DNA from: Liberibacter crescens BT-1
GTDB lineage: Bacteria; Pseudomonadota; Alphaproteobacteria; Rhizobiales; Rhizobiaceae
Length of the DNA: 64,000 bases
Assembly (NCBI RefSeq): GCF_000325745.1
Contig: NC_019907.1
Coordinates: 888,001 to 952,000, forward strand
Direction of reading: 5' to 3'
The notes beneath the pieces are model-generated. The model made no database searches. It was not told the origin of the DNA and saw only the letters and a list, made by a program, of their open reading frames with translations. The position numbers were made by a program, and so were the translations under genes. The number at the start of each line of letters is the position of its first letter. Positions within the stretch are counted from its first letter, which is position 1. Below are positions 18,550-27,331 of this stretch, piece by piece.

Positions 18550-20730
18550 ATGGAACACACAACTCTTGAACAACATGTTCCCCTGAACAAAAAAGAATGT
18601 GTATTATCTGTCTCTAATATGACTGTTGTTCTGAATAAAAAAACAATATTTAAAAATCTTGATCTTCAGGTATACCGGGGTGAAATTATTGGCATCATAG
18701 GAGCTTCCGGAACAGGAAAATCTGTATTAATGCGTGCTATTCTACGTCTTATTCCCCGTATTTCAGGTAAAATTTTCATTTTTGGAAATGATTATGATTC
18801 CTTTACTGAGCAACAACAAATCGCCATGGACACGAAATTGGGCGTTCTTTTTCAACACGGCGCCCTGTTCTCATCATTGACTGTCATTGAAAATATTGCC
18901 TTTCCAATTCGTGAATACCTTAATCTACCCATAGAAGCCATTCATGAAATTGCCCGTCTTAAAATAGCAATGGTAGGACTTCCGCTTGAATCTGCAGACA
19001 GATATCCTTCTGAACTTTCAGGAGGCATGATTAAACGTGCAGCTCTGGCTCGTGCTCTGGCTCTCGATCCAGATCTTATTTTTCTTGATGAACCAACCTC
19101 TGGTCTTGATCCTATTAGTGCAGCCGAGTTTGATGAACTTATTTTGAAATTACGTGATACATTAGGATTAACGGTCTACATGATAACGCATGATCTTGAC
19201 AGTTTATATACTATTTGTGATCGTATTGCTGTTATTAATAAAACCATTATTGCAGAAGGAGGCATTCAGGATATATTAAATGTTGATGAACCTTGGATAC
19301 AAGCTTACTTTAATGGTAAGCGTGCAAGGATGATAATGAAAGATACGAAAAAAATTATGGAAACAAATGTTAATTATACCATTGTAGGCATATTCACAGT
19401 TTTTATACTAAGCCTGGGGTTTTTCTTTACATACTGGTTCTCCAGTCATGAGGAATCCAAAGGACCAACACACAACCTTATCATTCGTATTCCAGGTTCT
19501 ACTAATGGCCTATCGGTTGGTTCTCCTGTACGTTTTAACGGTATTACTGTTGGTTCAGTAACCAGCCTTTCTCTTGATCAGGAATCGCCTGCATATTCAA
19601 TTGCTACAACCCGTATACGCGCCAATGTTCCAATATATCCATCCACAAAAGCAGTTCTTGAAATTCAGGGACTTACAGGAACAGCGTATATAGAACTCTC
19701 CGGTGCCAAAAAAGAAAGTAAAACCATTTTTGCCTTAGCCGAAGAGACAAAAAAACCAGCGTCGATTACAGCATATCAATCAAGCGTAACCAACCTTCTG
19801 ACAACTGCTGATGCAATTCTTGACAAAGCCAATACCTCTGTTTTCGGAATCCAAGAATTTGTAAAAGATGCTCGTCAGCCCTTGACAAAGACTGTTCATA
19901 ATGTTGAAATTTTTTCAAAAGCCTTGGCAGATAATGCAGACAATATTGACCAGTTATTAAAGAGTGTTTCCAGTTTTTCCAATACTTTTAATGGCTTTTC
20001 AAAACGTGCAACCTCAACTTTAGAAGCGGTTGAAAATCTGGTACGTGCTGTTGATACCCAAAAGGTTGATTCTATCATTAATAATAGCAAAACAATCAGC
20101 ATCAATCTTGCTCAAGCCTCCAGTAATCTAGATAAAACAATAAGCGTATTCCAGGAAACAACACGTTCTTTTCAAAAGCTTGGAGAAAAAGCACTGTCTT
20201 CTGTTGAACATTTTGATTCTTTAATAACAACAATAGATAAAAATAAAATCAGTTCTTCTGTTGATAATATAACAGTAGCAATCGCCAATGCACGTGAAAG
20301 TTCTGCTTCTATAAAAAGCATAACAGAGCAGCTTTCTCAAAAACAGAACGAAATGACTCAAACAATCCATAATTTCAATGAAATGTCTCAGCATTTTAAC
20401 AGCGCTTCTGTTCAATTGGAAAGTGTCATTGAAAAAGCCAATAAATGGACAAATTCAGAAGAAGGAGGATCGCTCATTGAAGATGCTCGTCAAACTCTGA
20501 AATCATTCAAAACAACATCTGATAATTTGAATAGGCAAATTGCCCCTCTTATGAATAATATGAATCATTTTTCAAATATTGGTTTCAGGGATCTACAAAC
20601 CCTGATTAACGACATACGCAGGACAACAAATAATTTTAATGATGCAATAACTAACCTTGATAATAATCCTCAAAGATTATTATTCGGAGGTAATACTATA
20701 AAAGAATACCAAATTAGAAAAAGATACTAA
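18550..20730 (+). CDS. Fused Mla-type ATPase (MlaF) and MCE substrate-binding protein (MlaD)
   Basis: One uninterrupted 726-residue frame carries two proteins that are normally separate. Residues 1-258 are an ABC ATPase: Walker A GASGTGKS, signature LSGGMIKRAALARAL, Walker B LIFLDEPTSGLD and the switch His in YMITHDLDS. From METNVNYTIVGIFTVF at residue 270 on it is an MCE protein with one membrane helix (about 275-295), the MCE domain (about 305-390; VGSPVRFNGITVGSV) and a long helical tail. An AAGGA at 19326 sits 5 bases before an in-frame ATG at 19336, perhaps a relic of the separate MCE start. The ATPase must be cytoplasmic and the MCE part periplasmic, which the single helix allows. Part of the operon with the permease and lipoprotein. 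Confidence 0.88.
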   Translation: MEHTTLEQHVPLNKKECVLSVSNMTVVLNKKTIFKNLDLQVYRGEIIGIIGASGTGKSVLMRAILRLIPRISGKIFIFGNDYDSFTEQQQIAMDTKLGVLFQHGALFSSLTVIENIAFPIREYLNLPIEAIHEIARLKIAMVGLPLESADRYPSELSGGMIKRAALARALALDPDLIFLDEPTSGLDPISAAEFDELILKLRDTLGLTVYMITHDLDSLYTICDRIAVINKTIIAEGGIQDILNVDEPWIQAYFNGKRARMIMKDTKKIMETNVNYTIVGIFTVFILSLGFFFTYWFSSHEESKGPTHNLIIRIPGSTNGLSVGSPVRFNGITVGSVTSLSLDQESPAYSIATTRIRANVPIYPSTKAVLEIQGLTGTAYIELSGAKKESKTIFALAEETKKPASITAYQSSVTNLLTTADAILDKANTSVFGIQEFVKDARQPLTKTVHNVEIFSKALADNADNIDQLLKSVSSFSNTFNGFSKRATSTLEAVENLVRAVDTQKVDSIINNSKTISINLAQASSNLDKTISVFQETTRSFQKLGEKALSSVEHFDSLITTIDKNKISSSVDNITVAIANARESSASIKSITEQLSQKQNEMTQTIHNFNEMSQHFNSASVQLESVIEKANKWTNSEEGGSLIEDARQTLKSFKTTSDNLNRQIAPLMNNMNHFSNIGFRDLQTLINDIRRTTNNFNDAITNLDNNPQRLLFGGNTIKEYQIRKRY

Positions 20731-20732
20731 GA

Positions 20733-21341
20733 ATGAAAAAATATAGTAGTGTTCTAGTAACCCTTACAGCATTATTGCTCTCTGGCTGTTTTGGAAGTTC
20801 TATAAAAAATACCTTTGATCTTTCAGGAGATATTAAAGATGTTAATCATCTGAAAGCCTCTCAAAATATATTACCCCGTAATAATCAACAAATTCTCATT
20901 CCTGAACCAACAGCCTTAAAGCTTTTGGATAGTGAAAATATTGTCGTTCGCTCTTCAGATTCTGAAGTTCAATTTTTAAAAAATTCACAATGGAGTGATA
21001 GATTACCCAGGATGGTACAATCAAAACTTATTGAAAGTTTTGAAAATAGTCAAAAATTAGGTGCTGTTGGCAAGCCTGGTCAAGGATTGGCAATTGATTA
21101 TCAGGTTATCTCTGTAATTCGGGCTTTTGAAATCAATGTTCAATTAAAACGTGTAATTATTGAAATATCCATAAAACTCATTAATGATCATAATGGACTT
21201 GTAAAGTCACAACATATTTTCCATGTTGAAAGCCCTTTAGAAGGAAACAGCAACAATGCTTTTGTAAATTCCCTTAATAAGAGCTTTACAAAAATTTCCT
21301 CAGAAATTGTGAACTGGACCTTGTTAGCTTTATCGCAATAA
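20733..21341 (+). CDS. ABC-type transport auxiliary lipoprotein (PqiC-like)
   Basis: A 202-residue lipoprotein: basic N-terminus, hydrophobic core and the lipobox LLSGC with the lipidated Cys at 19. The remaining part has the alternating pattern of the PqiC/ABC-transport auxiliary family that follows MCE genes in rhizobia (for example VVRSSDSEVQFLKNSQWSDRLPRMVQ, split here by position: the motif S-x-W-x-D-R-L-P around residue 88). It starts two bases after the stop of the fused gene, so it belongs to the same operon and probably acts at the outer membrane end of the lipid pathway. Family call by context and lipobox, moderately sure. Confidence 0.8.
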   Translation: MKKYSSVLVTLTALLLSGCFGSSIKNTFDLSGDIKDVNHLKASQNILPRNNQQILIPEPTALKLLDSENIVVRSSDSEVQFLKNSQWSDRLPRMVQSKLIESFENSQKLGAVGKPGQGLAIDYQVISVIRAFEINVQLKRVIIEISIKLINDHNGLVKSQHIFHVESPLEGNSNNAFVNSLNKSFTKISSEIVNWTLLALSQ

Positions 21342-21560
21342 GTGTAACTATATTCATAAAAAATTCTTATTGTTGTAGAAAAAACTTCAAAAGTTATCAA
21401 TTAATATTTATCGATTTTGAGATATACTTCATAAGAATTTAAAATAAAATTTATAACTGCTCTAACTTTTTCATCATATAACAGATTGTACTCTTATAAG
21501 ACGCGTGTTTAGATAAAAATGATCCCTTTTTCTACAAAATTTTAATCAGGAAACCTAAAA

Positions 21561-22091
21561 ATGAGAGATATTTATGAAAGTATTCTTAAAGGTATATCAG
21601 AAACACTCAAATCGAATATATCTTATGAACTAGAGGAGTTATTGAGTAAAGATCTAAAAAATAAATCCATAGCCAGTAATGTGCTTAAAAAGAAAATAGG
21701 ACCATTTAGTCCTGAAAATGGTATAACACAATACGTTCCTCAATTATTTGGAATTCCTGTTCCGATGGAAAATATAAATGATCCTATTGATACAATCAAT
21801 CGTGATCCTCTCTATATTTATCCACAACATTATAAATGTCCCAACATAGCAATGCCTCTAAAACAAAAAAAATTTCCTGAAGAGTACAACATCCACTTGA
21901 AAGAAAAACATTCTATCTATGCGAGAGAATATGCCATGGCTCTCATTTATGCTATGGATATTGAAATTATGAATGTTTTTTTTAGCGAGAACGATGAAAA
22001 TAATAAAGCTTTACCTGAAAGTCAGATAGTAGAAATCAATGAAGGCAATAATTACGGTCTTACAAAAGAAAAATTAAAAAAGCATTTATAA
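21561..22091 (+). CDS. Hypothetical protein, lineage-specific
   Basis: A 176-residue protein that I do not recognise. AGGAAA lies about 7 bases before the ATG, which supports expression. No signal peptide or membrane segment is seen. The centre is rich in Pro, Tyr and Ile (RDPLYIYPQHYKCP) and a helical stretch AREYAMALIYAMDIEIMNVFF lies near the C-terminus (about residue 130). It lies 220 bases after the Mla-type operon and just before another unknown gene on the same strand. Base composition is as AT-rich as the neighbours, so there is no sign of recent transfer. Confidence 0.55.
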   Translation: MRDIYESILKGISETLKSNISYELEELLSKDLKNKSIASNVLKKKIGPFSPENGITQYVPQLFGIPVPMENINDPIDTINRDPLYIYPQHYKCPNIAMPLKQKKFPEEYNIHLKEKHSIYAREYAMALIYAMDIEIMNVFFSENDENNKALPESQIVEINEGNNYGLTKEKLKKHL

Positions 22092-22135
22092 TATTACAGG
22101 AATCTTCTTATTTATTTGAGACTATTTATATAGCA

Positions 22136-22450
22136 ATGACATCCGAAGATCTCGATTATATTCATAAAGATGAACAAATCATGCAATATATCTCTTCCAA
22201 CTTCACGATCATTAAATCAGAACTTATTCCTGGAGCTACAAGAGCAAGCAGCACGACTATAACCCCCAAACAAGGAGTAAAACGATATATTCCTTTTTGG
22301 ACAAATAACAGCCTCTTTTTAGCAATCTGGGATAAAAGTGTTAAAATATATCAAAATAATAAAAACTTACTGACTGCTACAAATGTTATAGGAACATTCG
22401 GTTGCTGCCGGATAGAAAATAGTTTGTGTGGATATATTGAAGTAGGATGA
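22136..22450 (+). CDS. Small hypothetical protein
   Basis: A 104-residue frame with no recognised domain, signal peptide or membrane segment. It shows a basic-polar N-terminal half and beta-like C-terminal half with a C-C pair (FGCCRIENSLCGYIEVG). No clear Shine-Dalgarno precedes the ATG at 22136, so the start is uncertain, and the gene may depend on the one 44 bases upstream. An A/T-rich hairpin follows about 50 bases after the stop. It could be a lineage-specific orphan or a decayed remnant. Confidence 0.4.
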   Translation: MTSEDLDYIHKDEQIMQYISSNFTIIKSELIPGATRASSTTITPKQGVKRYIPFWTNNSLFLAIWDKSVKIYQNNKNLLTATNVIGTFGCCRIENSLCGYIEVG

Positions 22451-22503
22451 TAATCTATACCGCCTTAAAGAAATGTTTGAGATCAAAACCTCAACGATAT
22501 GGT

Positions 22504-22528
22504 AAAAAGAAAAATCCTTTTTCTTTTT
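22504..22528 (+). terminator. Possible terminator hairpin
   Basis: A perfect 11-bp inverted repeat made of A and T with one G-C pair and a 3-nt loop ends in a T-rich arm. It lies 54 bases beyond the stop of the 104-residue gene. The low G+C content makes the stem weak, so termination is only likely. The rest of the 22451-22773 gap shows nothing else. Confidence 0.45.
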
Positions 22529-22773
22529 CTTAATATAAAAAATACCAAATAAATTTAAGGTATCAAAAAGAGACGATGATTCAAGGCTGATGATTAAATC
22601 TATAAGCAATAATCTTGAAACAACAACTCTTAACTATTACATCATGTCTTAATCAAGCAGGGAAGGATTATAAAGAAAATATATATATTATTTACTTTAT
22701 TTAAAGAAAAGATTTGACTCTTTGTTCAAAGATCAGATTACTAACTTTTGTATAATTATTGGAGGATTACATT

Positions 22774-23127
22774 ATGAAGATGCATTTAATAAAAAATGTA
22801 ATATTATTTACTTTATTGACAGGAATGATGTCATTTAACAGTTTAGCATTTGCTCAGGACAAGCCTGAGGAACCTAAAAAACCTCAAGTAAATAATGATC
22901 ATAATGATCATGATCATCATCACAAAAAGAAACTTAATAAAAAAGATGATAAAGAATTTCAAGTAGATAAGAAAGAAAATGATAAGGATCATCCTGCCAA
23001 TAAGGGTCATCACCATCACCATAAAAAGAAGGTGACATCTAAAAAGGATCCTAATAAAAAGGAGCCTAATAAAAAGGTAGATAATCCTCAACCAGAAAGT
23101 AGCGATGAGGATATTACAAGTGATTAA
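22774..23127 (+). CDS. Secreted His-rich, highly charged small protein
   Basis: The start is the ATG at 22774, with GGAGG at 22761-22765; an earlier TTG overlaps that site and was rejected. The 117-residue product has a signal peptide ending near SLAFAQ. The mature chain is almost only Lys, Asp, Asn, Glu, Pro and His, with two histidine clusters (DHNDHDHHHKKK and KGHHHHHKKK) and a repeated Lys-Asp/Glu-Pro-Asn motif. This looks like a disordered metal-binding (Ni, Zn, Cu or Co) periplasmic protein; no homologous family is recognised. It stands alone and is followed by a good terminator. Metal binding is inference from composition. Confidence 0.65.
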   Translation: MKMHLIKNVILFTLLTGMMSFNSLAFAQDKPEEPKKPQVNNDHNDHDHHHKKKLNKKDDKEFQVDKKENDKDHPANKGHHHHHKKKVTSKKDPNKKEPNKKVDNPQPESSDEDITSD

Positions 23128-23169
23128 TCAGGTAATTTCTGATTAACACTAGAAATTTCATGATATATT

Positions 23170-23197
23170 AAAGAGCTGGTTATATGATCAGCTCTTT
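23170..23197 (+). terminator. Terminator after the His-rich gene
   Basis: A perfect 9-bp stem with a 10-nt loop, followed by CTATTTT, lies 43 bases after the stop. A weaker 7-bp hairpin precedes it. Confidence 0.7.
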
Positions 23198-23411
23198 CTA
23201 TTTTACCAAAATCATTTTTATGGCTTCAAGCAATAAATTCAACTTCAAATAAATTTATGATCTCATCATCATTTGCCATAACTCGCTTTACAACACCCTT
23301 GAAGTGTACCTGAACGAATATTATAATAATACATATATAACATAAACGTTATAATTCTTTCCAAATCTTTTACAGCATTACATCTTTACTCATCTTAAGG
23401 AAGCACATTCA

Positions 23412-24026
23412 ATGAAGCTCTATTTTACTCCTGGTTCATGCTCACTTGCCCCTCATATTGCATTACAGGAATCTGGTATCCATCATACTATTACTAAAGT
23501 CGATCTTAGCACGCATAAACTTGAAGACAACACAGACTATTACACTATTAATTCCAGAGGCTCTGTTCCCCTTCTCGTCCTCGACAACGGTGAACAGATT
23601 ACCGAGACTGCTGTCATCCTTCAGTATATCGCCGACCAGGCGCCTGAAAAGAAGCTCGCACCTGCTCATGGTACGTTAGCACGTGTACGTCTTCAAGAAA
23701 CATTAAATTTTATTGCAACAAAACTCCACAAGGGTACTGGTTTATTTTTCAATCCAAAAGTTGATGAATCAACAAAACTATTGTTCCGACAAAGGCTACG
23801 CAACTTTCATGAAATGATGAATAAAAAGATCTCGGAGACTGGTTGGCTTATTGGTCATCAATTCACTGTGGCAGATGCCTATCTTTATGTCGTTATGAGA
23901 TGGGCCATCAAGCTTGATCTGGATATAAGCGGCCTTGATTCCATTGCAGACTTTATGAAGCGTATGAAAGAAAGACCCATGGATGAAGCGTATGAAAGAA
24001 AGACCCATGGTTGCAGCTGCACTTAA
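23412..24026 (+). CDS. Glutathione S-transferase, C-terminus frameshifted by a 28-bp duplication
   Basis: A 204-residue cytosolic GST of the bacterial beta-like class. The thioredoxin-fold half starts MKLYFTPGSCSLAPHIAL, with Cys/Ser of the glutathione site, and has the cis-Pro segment SVPLLVLDNGE and the E-T-A motif; the all-helical half has the N-capping motif FTVADAYLYVV. AAGGAAG precedes the ATG. From about residue 190 the frame is wrong: a perfect direct duplication (23955-23982 and 23983-24010) shifts it by one base, giving an ending rich in Cys. Without one copy the protein would end MKERPMVAAALKAEGIE at a TAA at 24043-24045. The active-site half is intact, so some activity may remain. 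Confidence 0.88.
   Translation: MKLYFTPGSCSLAPHIALQESGIHHTITKVDLSTHKLEDNTDYYTINSRGSVPLLVLDNGEQITETAVILQYIADQAPEKKLAPAHGTLARVRLQETLNFIATKLHKGTGLFFNPKVDESTKLLFRQRLRNFHEMMNKKISETGWLIGHQFTVADAYLYVVMRWAIKLDLDISGLDSIADFMKRMKERPMDEAYERKTHGCSCT
23955..24010. repeat. Perfect 28-bp tandem duplication in gst
   Basis: Two identical 28-bp copies, 23955-23982 and 23983-24010, lie end to end. The absence of any difference points to a very recent event or to an assembly artefact. Twenty-eight is not a multiple of three, hence the frameshift in the GST gene. Confidence 0.97.
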
Positions 24027-24198
24027 AGCAGAAGGAATAGAGTAAATATTATAACGTAATTTTCCTATGCATGGACAGGGCCGCGTTAATTCCTATTGAT
24101 AAAATATCTGAATTTGAAAGATAAACATGATAAGAATTGTCTCGGCAATCCCATGCATGGGTAAAACAATACCTGCACAAAATGATGGGATACGCATT

Positions 24199-25362
24199 TT
24201 AATCCATGTGAGCTAACTGTACATGACTGTCTGTTAAAAATTCTTCTGGAATAAAAAAATCTGGTTTTTTACCAAGAACAAAAGATAATGCAACATGTGC
24301 CAAATGATGTGATATTCCTAATCCAATTTTAAATCCACCGGATAACATAATAATCCTTGAATATCCTGGTAAAGGCCCTACCATAGGTTCACGGCCTATT
24401 GCTCTAGGACGCAAACCAACCCAGCGTTCTATCACAGAAGCCGAGACAAGCTCAGGAACAAGAATACGACTCCTTTCAATAAGATGATCAAGACGTTCAT
24501 TAGTAGAAAAAGGATCTTCGAAACATTCTTCATGTGTGGAACCAACAGCGACATATCCATCTTTATGGGTCACAACATAAAGACCTTCCTGAAAAATAAC
24601 CGGTAAATTCAGAATACGATTGGTTTTAAGAAGAGCGGCCTGTCCTTTTACAGGGTAGCCAAGCGCTTTTTTTAATAAAGGGAATAAAGTCCTTACTATA
24701 TCAAAAGATGCAAATCCAGCTGCAATGATCACATGACCAAAATCAATCCTTTTACCACTGGTCAACAATACTGACCCTTCCTTATCAAGACATTCAACTC
24801 CTTCTTCTTCTATAATTGTTACTTTTCCTGTCGACTTTATCGCCGCCAAGAGTAAAGAACAAAACTTCCGCGGAGAAAATTTAGCGGTTAATGTATCAAA
24901 GATAAAACCATAATCAGCAGAAGTTGATGAAGAAAGGTCTGGAAAAGGAGATTCATTTAAAAGTTGCCATTCAAAGTATCTTTTTCCAAGTTTCCAATAG
25001 CGCTGAGCATTAAAACTATATTTCCTGGCTACGGTTCGCAAATAGGGCTGAGAGAGAGGAATCAAGCGCCCACAGCGATGATACTCCGCTGAAAGACCTG
25101 TTTCAGCTTCTATTTTGATAATTTCAGACTCCAAACTGACAAGTGCTTCAAATTGAAATTGTTTTTTGGGTTCCCAACGATTTAAAGAATAAGGCATCAA
25201 TACGCCAACGACCCCGCCACTGGCTCCTGAAGCAATACGCCCAGAATCTACAAGAACAACAGAAATGCCTTCTCTTGCTGCTAAAAGAGAAGACCAAAGC
25301 CCCATAACACCTCCACCAACCAACAAAAGATCTGCTGAATATTGATGATCCGATATATTCAT
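24199..25362 (-). CDS. FAD-dependent oxidoreductase (DAO / glycine-oxidase-like)
   Basis: A 387-residue flavoenzyme of the D-amino-acid-oxidase superfamily. The Rossmann FAD site LLLVGGGVMGLWSSLLAA sits at the N-terminus with the acidic end D at about residue 37 and the GASGGVVGVLMP loop. The second FAD motif GLRPRAIGREPMVGPL and the closing GFKIGLGISHHLA are at the C-terminus. The layout is like glycine oxidase ThiO or sarcosine oxidase, but no thiamine gene lies nearby, so the substrate is unknown. Its ATG overlaps the stop of the MFS transporter gene by one base (TAATG), so the two were once co-translated. Confidence 0.85.
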   Translation of the reverse strand: MNISDHQYSADLLLVGGGVMGLWSSLLAAREGISVVLVDSGRIASGASGGVVGVLMPYSLNRWEPKKQFQFEALVSLESEIIKIEAETGLSAEYHRCGRLIPLSQPYLRTVARKYSFNAQRYWKLGKRYFEWQLLNESPFPDLSSSTSADYGFIFDTLTAKFSPRKFCSLLLAAIKSTGKVTIIEEEGVECLDKEGSVLLTSGKRIDFGHVIIAAGFASFDIVRTLFPLLKKALGYPVKGQAALLKTNRILNLPVIFQEGLYVVTHKDGYVAVGSTHEECFEDPFSTNERLDHLIERSRILVPELVSASVIERWVGLRPRAIGREPMVGPLPGYSRIIMLSGGFKIGLGISHHLAHVALSFVLGKKPDFFIPEEFLTDSHVQLAHMD

Positions 25363-26679
25363 TATTCTAAAGATAACGACTTTGTTTCAGTATCAATGGA
25401 TAAAACAGCAAGAGCAGCACAGAAAAGAAGTACCGCTAAAAACCCAATAGCCCATTTTGCGTATCCGCTAAAAGCAAATGATAACAAGAAAGGAGCTAAA
25501 AGGCCTCCAAGCCGAGCCATAGCACCTGATGCCCCCATAGCTGTACCCCTTAGCGTTGTAGGAAAAAGCTCAGGTGTAAAAGCATAAAGCGCTGCCCATG
25601 TTCCTAACAAGAAAAAATTGATCATTAACAGAGATATCGCTAAAACAATATCTGTATTAGAAAAAGAAAATCCTATTGTTCCTATTGCCGAAAACAAACA
25701 AAAAGCAAACAAAGTAGGCTTGCGTCCCCATTTATCGACTCCATATGCTGCAATAGCATATCCTGGAATTTGGAATAGAACACTTAAAAGGAGAAAATGA
25801 TATCCCCGTAAAAAACCAATCATATGTTGTGTCGATATCTGAACAGGAAGCCATATAAAAACTCCATAATAAGAGAGAGAAACAAGAAACCAAATAGACA
25901 TGACAGGAATAGAACGCGATAACATTTCAAAAGAAAAAAGTTTTTGTGAACTGACAGTTTTCTTCATGTCAATACGTGTTCCTGGAGGAAGCAATTTTCT
26001 CCCATTTTTCATGGTTATCAGATCAATTACTTTTCTTGCTTCATGAACACGTCCTTTACGCATTAAATAAAAAGGAGATTCAGGAAGCCAAAACCGTAAA
26101 GCAATCCCTATAAGAGACGGGAAAGTTATAAAGAAAAAAATATACCTCCAGGAGTTGTCAACCTTAAAAAGGCTTATCATCCAAACAATAGAAGCAAGCA
26201 CAAATGTTCCAATAGCCCAAAAACCTTCCAGTAAAACAAGATATTTTCCACGATTTTTGGTCGGCAAAAATTCAGCCATCATAATATAATCAACAGGCAG
26301 AGTGCCTCCTACAAACATTCCTGTTAAAAATCTTTAAAAAAAGAAGCTCATAAAATGTTGACGAAAATGATGAAATCATTCCAAAAACAGCATCTAAAAG
26401 AACAACAACAACCATCAAGCGTCGACGTCCATATTGATCAGCAAGACGTCCAAACAATGTAGCACCAAGAATCATTCCTAAAAAAAAGACAGTGCCCACG
26501 TTTAATGCTTGAGGAACAGTGATATTAAAAGTTTTTGATATAGGAGCTGCTACAAAACCAATAGCCAAAATTTGCATGGCATCGACAGCCCATACAAGAC
26601 CGAATATCGCAATCAACCGACGTTGAAACGCTCCAACACCAGCATGAGATAAAGCATCATCAATCAGCATAGAACTCAT
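25362..26679 (-). pseudogene. MFS transporter (metabolite:H+ symporter type), broken by a frameshift
   Basis: Two frames on the minus strand add up to one transporter. The first (26679 to 26290) starts after GGAGG and has the MFS signature GRLADQYGRRRLM between helices 2 and 3; it runs into wrong sequence after YELLFLK. The second (from about 26330 down to 25362) continues with RFLTG then MFVGGTLPVDYIMMAEFLP and helices 5-12. The break is at a T7-A3 tract on the coding strand (26333-26342); removing one A gives LLFLRFLTGMFVGG. Joined length is about 437 residues, normal for the SV2/AAHS-like sugar or organic acid symporters. Either a real loss-of-function or a homopolymer reading error. Confidence 0.82.
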
Positions 26680-26720
26680 AATTTACCTCCAGAAATAAAA
26701 GATAAAATACCCCACATCAC

Positions 26721-27227
26721 TTATAAATCAATTTTTCTCCAACGAACAACTCCTTTCAGTCGCTCGGAAACATTTTCTACCAAAGGATAAAACATGAGCT
26801 TCCTTGGATTAACAGGACCAGGTAATTCAAGGGTCTTCTCCTTAATTTGTTGAAACCCAATCTGTTTATAATAAGCCGGATCACCAATCAACAAAACTAC
26901 TTCTGATCCATTTTCTTTAGAAGAATCAACGGCAAGTTGCACAAGTTTGCGGCCAATCCCTTGTTTTGCATAGGAAGATCGTACCGCTAAAGGACCGAGC
27001 ATATATCCTTTAACATCACTAATAATAATTGGTGTCATGCGCACTGAAGCAACTATTGCTTGATCATGCTCACAAACAAAAGAGACCTGTCGGTCATGCT
27101 CTCCTTGCTCCCGCAAACGCATAGCAGTACGTGCAAAACGCCCAGGACCAAAGGCTTCTTCGTTAATCATTAAAATAACAGAATCATAACAAGGAGACTC
27201 AGAAAAGAAGTTTAGGAATTTCTTCAT
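26721..27227 (-). CDS. GNAT-family N-acetyltransferase
   Basis: A 168-residue acetyltransferase. The acetyl-CoA binding motif A is LAVRSSYAKQGIGRKLVQLA near residue 83-102, preceded by the beta strand GYMLGPLAV; the later segment PAYYKQIGFQ is typical of the YhbS-like subgroup. No substrate can be told. The first ATG at 27227 has no strong Shine-Dalgarno. It sits 41 bases ahead of the MFS transporter gene and downstream of the aldehyde dehydrogenase gene, in the same minus-strand run, so cotranscription is possible. Confidence 0.85.
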   Translation of the reverse strand: MKKFLNFFSESPCYDSVILMINEEAFGPGRFARTAMRLREQGEHDRQVSFVCEHDQAIVASVRMTPIIISDVKGYMLGPLAVRSSYAKQGIGRKLVQLAVDSSKENGSEVVLLIGDPAYYKQIGFQQIKEKTLELPGPVNPRKLMFYPLVENVSERLKGVVRWRKIDL

Positions 27228-27331
27228 AAAATTTAAAAGACCTGTGTATCAAAAAACAATTAAAAGAGTAAGAACCACTCCAGGATGACTCGTAAAACAC
27301 TCTCTTCCCGTTTTTACATTTAAACATTCAA

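Noticed and set aside
22367-22609. Minus-strand 80-residue frame
   Set aside because: It overlaps the end of the 104-residue gene and reads through the A/T hairpin; hydrophobic low-complexity sequence and no ribosome site.
24150-24161. 12-bp palindrome CCCATGCATGGG with a partial copy at 24064
   Set aside because: Isolated, with no T-run and no link to a gene; not enough to call an operator or terminator.
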